Of a stretch of DNA of 64,000 bases, positions 63,202 through 64,000 are shown piece after piece; within the stretch, counting starts at the first letter, position 1; each line of letters begins with the position of its first letter. The stretch covers positions 62,001 to 126,000 of the forward strand of contig QPMI01000511.1 in assembly GCA_004431415.1 (NCBI GenBank), given 5' to 3'. The stretch is from Cyanophora paradoxa (taxonomy: Eukaryota > Glaucocystophyceae > Cyanophorales > Cyanophoraceae). The notes under the pieces were generated by a model. It made no database searches, was not told the origin of the DNA, and was given only the letters and a program-made list of their open reading frames with translations. The position numbers were made by a program, and so were the translations under genes.

Positions 63202-63805
63202 TCAATTTGGGAGGGACTTAGAAATACTGCCCGTGAGCTCCCTGTCGCGGATCCTGCGAAAATCCGCGAAGAGCCCGCGCGCGCAGCGCCTGCAGACGAG
63301 GCGGGCCCGCCCGCCCACGCGCGCCACCGAGATCTCGTGGCCGAACTGCAGGTGGCCCGGGAAGCAGGTGGGGGGTAGTCGCAGACGAAGCAGTGAACTG
63401 GGCAGTTGCGCCGCCGGATCACATCTGAATTGCAATCGCGGCTCGCTCGCCGCCTTCCTCGGCGCGCGCTGGCGCTTGGGCTGGCCTCGAGCGGGCTCGG
63501 GTCGCCCTCCGCGGGGGCCGCCTTGGCCTTCTGCCGGGCGCCGCGGGGGGCTTCGGGCCGTAGGGGCTGCCGGTGCCTGGCTCGAGCCGGCGGCCGGGCC
63601 AGCGGCGTCGGTCACCTGCGGGCGCTGCGGCGGCGGGCTGGTCTCCCGGGCCCCCTCCTCGAGGACCCGGCGCATGAAGCGCGAGACGCGGCCGCTGCGT
63701 GCAGGAGCCGACGGCCACCTGGCGGTTTTCTTGCTGGTACGCACCTCGACGTTGGCGAGCTTGGTGTTGGAGCGGCACTTGAAGCAGTAAGTGGGCGTGC
63801 TCCAT
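63202..63805 (-). CDS. zinc-ribbon viral-block protein (DUF5679-like start), frameshifted
   Basis: Start at ATG 63805. Within a few codons, after a shift, it reads YCFKCRSNTKLANVEVRTSK and, further on, GRVSRFMRR. The CxxC, spacing and a final 'SRF' resemble the small DUF5679 zinc ribbons common in giant viruses, whose second Cys pair would fall in the shifted part near 63700. A long Pro/Ala/Arg linker follows. A second zinc-binding segment (CFVCDYPPP near 63385, LVCRRCARGLFADFRRIRDR near 63290) closes it, with stop at 63202. Such proteins often act in transcription. The assignment is tentative because of the shifts. Confidence 0.45.
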
Positions 63806-63833
63806 GGGATCTAGCTACGGGTGTAGACAGCCT

Positions 63834-64000
63834 TCAGAAAAAAGTGCGTAGTAGCGGACGGCGCACCGGGGGCAGCAGACGTAGACGCCCGCCTTGAGCA
63901 CCCAGCGCGCTTGGTCTGGGGCAGGCGGCAGATTTCGCAGCAGAGGGCCTCGGCTTACGGCACGAGGATCCCATCTGGCGGGCCTCCAGAAATCGCAACG
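63834..64000 (-). CDS. Cys-rich zinc-binding protein, cut by the window edge
   Basis: The partial frame reads LCCEICRLPQTK and, after one shift, GVYVCCPRCAVRYYALFS with stop at 63834. Two CxxC pairs about 24 residues apart form a zinc ribbon. The start lies beyond 64000 or in the unread part. It is the second zinc-ribbon gene in a row. Confidence 0.4.
   Translation of the reverse strand, partial: LRFLEARQMGSSCRKPRPSAAKSAACPRPSALGAQGGRLRLLPPVRRPLLRTFF

Noticed and set aside
1-64000. CRISPR array, rRNA or bacterial operons
   Set aside because: No regularly spaced short repeats with unique spacers, no rRNA core sequence, and genes are intron-split with eukaryotic signals.

Overview
The window looks like nuclear DNA of a GC-rich unicellular alga (haptophyte- or pelagophyte-like; the sequence does not fix the lineage). 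Genes are split by many short, C-rich spliceosomal introns (about 55-75 nt, donor GTGCGC, acceptor GCAG), and I see no bacterial operon or Shine-Dalgarno logic. Three kinds of DNA lie side by side: host genes (1-14 kb and 24.4-38.8 kb), a tyrosine-recombinase retrotransposon (14.26-24.37 kb), and a virus-derived block from about 39 kb to beyond the right edge.

Host part. 949-9656 is a soluble adenylyl cyclase (ADCY10-type) gene with two class III catalytic domains, a P-loop NTPase module and a long helical tail. Convergent to it, 13801-11006 is a TKL/Raf-like kinase with an N-terminal EF-hand. The retroelement ends 34 bp after the stop of a large type I membrane protein gene (32098-24401). 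That gene shares a 418-bp divergent region with a SAYSvFN-domain gene ending in a SEC-C zinc motif (32517-33853). Next is a dynamin-superfamily (SLIP-GC-like) GTPase gene (about 38760-34458) with a GATA-like zinc finger and an acidic SUMO-interaction-like tail. It uses AT-rich introns and has lost its P-loop exon exactly where the viral block starts.

Retrotransposon. Gag-like, RT-RNase H and tyrosine recombinase reading frames are bounded by split direct repeats in the order A1 ... B1-A2-(437 bp)-B2 (A = 149 bp, B = 581 bp). This is the PAT/Ngaro arrangement of the DIRS superfamily, with an unusual spacer between A2 and B2.

Viral block (39,008 to 64,000, open on the right). It encodes a YqaJ exonuclease, an SF3-type helicase, a double-jelly-roll major capsid protein, an OB-fold ssDNA-binding-like protein, a DUF5767-like virion protein, several one-helix membrane proteins and zinc-ribbon proteins. 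I read it as an endogenous Nucleocytoviricota-like (or related) element. It carries its own cis signals: an AT-rich TTTTCT box 10-36 nt before many start codons, TCACCTGA palindromes before three genes, a near-perfect hairpin at the YqaJ stop codon, and a nested inverted-repeat structure with an AT-rich core at 53.2-54.7 kb that may be an origin or a genome-end junction. The left half has host-style introns, one of them splitting the helicase Walker A motif, and a 921-bp insertion with a 14-bp target-site duplication. Many genes at 48-64 kb need single missing bases, mostly in C/G runs, to read through. Consensus error, decay or a recoding process are all possible.
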